This document shows, in pieces, positions 5,034-7,200 of a stretch of DNA of 7,200 bases. The stretch spans positions 1 to 7,200 of the forward strand of contig CAADVA010000229.1 of assembly GCA_900752345.1 (NCBI GenBank). Reading direction: 5' to 3'. This stretch comes from an uncultured Collinsella sp. GTDB taxonomy: Bacteria > Actinomycetota > Coriobacteriia > Coriobacteriales > Coriobacteriaceae. Below the pieces are notes generated by a model. That model was not told where the DNA came from. It was given only the letters and a program-made list of their open reading frames with translations, and did no database searches. A program made the translations under genes and the position numbers. How positions within the stretch are numbered: the stretch's first letter is position 1; each line of letters starts with the position of its first letter.

Positions 5034-6840
5034 AACCCTCATGGGCAGCATCCGCGACTATATGAAAGTCGCTGTTGCCACGCCATTGCTCGTGCTTGGC
5101 GAGGTGCTCTGCGAGATGCTGATTCCATTTATCACCGCCAACCTGATCGACGCCATCAAAGACGGCGCCACCGTAGCCGAGATGCTTCCCACCGCGGGCT
5201 TTTTGGTGCTCATCGCGCTGACGTCGCTTGCTTTTGGTGCCGCCGCCGGCGTCACCTGCAGCCATGCGAGCTGCGGCTTCGCCAAGAACCTGCGTCACGA
5301 CCTGTTCTACAAGATCCAGACGTTCAGCTTTGCCAACATCGATGAGTTCTCGAGCTCCTCGCTCGTCACGCGCCTGACCACCGATATCAACAACGTGCAG
5401 CAGGCCTTTATGATGATCATCCGTATCGCCGTGCGCGCGCCGCTGGTATTGATCTTCGCCTTTACCATGGCGTTTATCATGGGCGGCAGCGTTGCCATGG
5501 TCTACCTGGTCATCATTCCGCTGCTGGGCTTTGGGCTGTTCTTTATCATCTTTAAGGTGCGCCCCATCTTCTCGCGCGTGTTCCACAAGTACGATGCCCT
5601 TAACGAGTCCGTCGAGGAAAACGTCACCGGCATGCGCGTGGTTAAGAGCTACGTGCGCGAAGACTTTGAGAAGGAGAAATTCGCGACCGCCGCACGCGAC
5701 GTCCAGATGGACTTCACCCGCGCCGAGAAGCTGCTCGCCTTTAACAACCCCATGATGAACATCTGCGTCAACGGCGCGTTTGTCGTCATCATCTACCTGG
5801 GATCCAAGCTCATCATCACGAGCCAGGGCACGCTGTTCGACGTGGGCCAGCTCTCCTCGATCTTTACCTATGGCTTCGCGATCCTCATGAGCCTGATGCA
5901 GCTGTCGATGATCTTTGTCATGGTGACCATGGCCGACGAATCGGCGCACCGCATTACCGAGGTGCTGGCCGCCGAGCCCACGATCGCCGATCCCGCCGAG
6001 CCCGTGCTCGAGGTTGCCGACGGTTCCATCGACTTTGACCACGTGAGCTTTAAGTATTCCGCGCATGCAAAGCGCCAGGCGCTCGACGATATCGACCTGC
6101 ACATTAAGAGCGGCGAGACCATCGGCATCATCGGCGGTACCGGCTCGGCCAAGTCCACGCTCGTAAACCTCATCGCCCGCCTGTACGACGCCACCGAGGG
6201 CACCGTGCGCGTGGGCGGCACGGACGTGCGCGACTACGACCTGGACGCGCTGCGCCACCAAGTGGCCATGGTGCTACAGAAAAACGTGCTGTTTAGCGGC
6301 ACCATTGCCGAGAACCTGCGCTGGGGCGACCCGAACGCCACCGACGAGGAAGTCCGCGAGGCGGCACATCTGGCCTGCGCCGATGAGTTTGTCGACGGCT
6401 TCCCCAAGGGCTACGACACCTGGATTGAGCAGGGCGGCTCCAACGTTTCCGGCGGCCAGAAGCAGCGCCTGTGCATCGCGCGTGCCCTGCTGCGTCGCCC
6501 CAAGATCTTGATCCTGGACGACTCCACCAGCGCCGTCGACACCAAGACCGACGCCAAGATCCGCGCAGGGCTGGCAAGCTATCTGCCCAACACGACCAAG
6601 CTCATCATCGCCCAGCGCATCAGCTCCGTGCAGGACGCCGATCGCATCATCGTCATGGAGGGTGGCCGTATCGCGCAGATCGGCAACCATGACGAGCTGC
6701 TCAAGACAAGCGAGATCTACCGCGAGACCTTTACCTCGCAAAACAAGATGTCTGCCGAGGGCGAAGGGGCCGTCGAGGCCAACACCGAGGCATCCGCAAC
6801 GCAAGCTCAGACCCAGGAAGGAGGCGAGGCACATGAGTAA
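5026..6840 (+). CDS. ABC exporter half-transporter, degenerate-site subunit (TMD-NBD)
   Basis: A 604-residue type I ABC exporter subunit in the cytoplasmic membrane, probably exporting drugs or lipids/peptides as a heterodimer with the next gene's product. Six hydrophobic segments lie at about 13-40, 56-78, 132-153, 155-177, 245-267 and 280-302. The ATPase domain follows: Walker A GGTGSAKST (370-378), Q-loop Q418, signature SGGQKQR (475-481), Walker B LILDD (495-499) and switch region IIAQR (527-531). D499 replaces the catalytic Glu and Q530 replaces the switch His, the pattern of the non-hydrolysing site of TM287/288-, BmrCD- and LmrCD-type exporters. Walker A has Ala where Gly usually precedes Lys. 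Residues 571-604 form a Glu/Ala/Thr/Gln-rich, probably disordered tail. GGGAGGA at 5014-5020 supports the start, which overlaps marR by 8 nt. The substrate cannot be inferred; marR control favours a multidrug or toxic-compound role. Confidence 0.93.
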   Translation: MIKTLMGSIRDYMKVAVATPLLVLGEVLCEMLIPFITANLIDAIKDGATVAEMLPTAGFLVLIALTSLAFGAAAGVTCSHASCGFAKNLRHDLFYKIQTFSFANIDEFSSSSLVTRLTTDINNVQQAFMMIIRIAVRAPLVLIFAFTMAFIMGGSVAMVYLVIIPLLGFGLFFIIFKVRPIFSRVFHKYDALNESVEENVTGMRVVKSYVREDFEKEKFATAARDVQMDFTRAEKLLAFNNPMMNICVNGAFVVIIYLGSKLIITSQGTLFDVGQLSSIFTYGFAILMSLMQLSMIFVMVTMADESAHRITEVLAAEPTIADPAEPVLEVADGSIDFDHVSFKYSAHAKRQALDDIDLHIKSGETIGIIGGTGSAKSTLVNLIARLYDATEGTVRVGGTDVRDYDLDALRHQVAMVLQKNVLFSGTIAENLRWGDPNATDEEVREAAHLACADEFVDGFPKGYDTWIEQGGSNVSGGQKQRLCIARALLRRPKILILDDSTSAVDTKTDAKIRAGLASYLPNTTKLIIAQRISSVQDADRIIVMEGGRIAQIGNHDELLKTSEIYRETFTSQNKMSAEGEGAVEANTEASATQAQTQEGGEAHE

Positions 6841-7200
6841 GGCAACGACCGCCGAGCGCGCGCTCAACCGCAAGGGCGGCACCATGTCGCGCCTCATCAA
6901 GACGCTCTTTGGCTTCTACCCCGTGCTTTTGCCCCTCGTCGTCGTCGGCGTGGTGCTCTGCGCCATCATCAACTCCATCGGCGCGACCTTCCTTCAGAGC
7001 GCCCTGCAGATTATTAGCGAATCGTGGCAGTCGGGCGATTGGACGACCGCGCAGCCCAAGATTCTGCAGCTCGTGACCACCCTTGCCTGCATCTACGGCG
7101 TCGGCATCCTGTCTTCGCTCTTCTGGAACCGCGCCATGGCCATCGTCACGCAGGGCTCGCTCGAGAAGCTGCGCGAGAAGCTCTTCAACCACATGCAGGA
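6833..7200 (+). CDS. ABC exporter half-transporter, second subunit, N-terminal fragment
   Basis: The first 122 codons of a second ABC exporter subunit, cut by the window end. After a short polar N-terminus (MSKATTAERALNRKG), hydrophobic segments at about 27-48 (FYPVLLPLVVVGVVL...) and 80-100 suit TM1 and TM2. The segment GSLEKLREKLFNHMQ at the end matches the conserved loop after TM2 in type I exporters. The ATG overlaps the previous gene by 8 nt (ATGAGTAA) and has AAGGAGG at 6818-6824, 8 nt upstream, so synthesis of the two subunits is coupled. By family logic it should be the partner with an intact catalytic Glu and switch His, but the ATPase domain is not in view. Confidence 0.9.
   Translation, partial: MSKATTAERALNRKGGTMSRLIKTLFGFYPVLLPLVVVGVVLCAIINSIGATFLQSALQIISESWQSGDWTTAQPKILQLVTTLACIYGVGILSSLFWNRAMAIVTQGSLEKLREKLFNHMQ

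Noticed and set aside
4957..6261. 434-codon open frame on the minus strand
   Set aside because: It is antisense to the well-supported ABC transporter gene, its translation is low-complexity His/Gly/Asp-rich without a recognisable domain, and such shadow frames are expected opposite GC-rich coding DNA.

Overview
The window is moderately high-GC bacterial DNA with tightly packed genes, short overlaps and strong Shine-Dalgarno sequences. Gene content and style suggest a gut actinobacterium of the Coriobacteriia, most like Collinsella. This is an inference from general resemblance, since no rRNA or phylogenetic marker is present. No tRNA, rRNA, CRISPR array or recognisable transposase gene was found.

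Layout. (1) Positions 1-1077 read rightward: the C-terminal part of an AAA/DUF4143-type ATPase, then a low-molecular-weight protein tyrosine phosphatase 33 nt downstream. (2) Converging on the phosphatase is a complete second AAA/DUF4143 ATPase (2485 to 1124, minus). Its promoter region carries three direct repeats spaced exactly 33 bp apart. (3) Upstream on the minus strand is a two-gene unit: a pyridoxal/pyridoxamine kinase (3814 to 2990) overlapping by 8 nt a small Cys-rich TIGR04076-like protein (2997 to 2668), followed by a near-perfect 33-nt hairpin. (4) A 712-bp divergent intergenic region (3815-4526) holds a 158-bp element bounded by perfect 27-bp inverted repeats, a GC-rich stretch of several small hairpins, and a near-consensus promoter with an inverted-repeat operator candidate. 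(5) From 4527 rightward is a translationally coupled operon: a MarR-family regulator, then two half-transporter subunits of a type I ABC exporter, the second cut off by the window end.

How the genes work together. The MarR protein probably represses its own operon through the inverted repeat just after the -10 box, so the exporter would be made when a ligand releases the repressor. The first ABC subunit has Asp in place of the catalytic Glu and Gln in place of the switch His. This is the pattern of the degenerate subunit of a heterodimeric exporter (TM287/288, BmrCD, LmrCD type), so the truncated partner should carry the intact catalytic residues. The kinase makes pyridoxal/pyridoxamine phosphate by B6 salvage; the role of its small coupled partner is unknown. 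The two DUF4143 ATPases look like accessory genes.

The least explained parts are the 158-bp inverted-repeat element with two mirror-image 42-codon open frames, and the 33-bp-phased repeats in front of the second ATPase.
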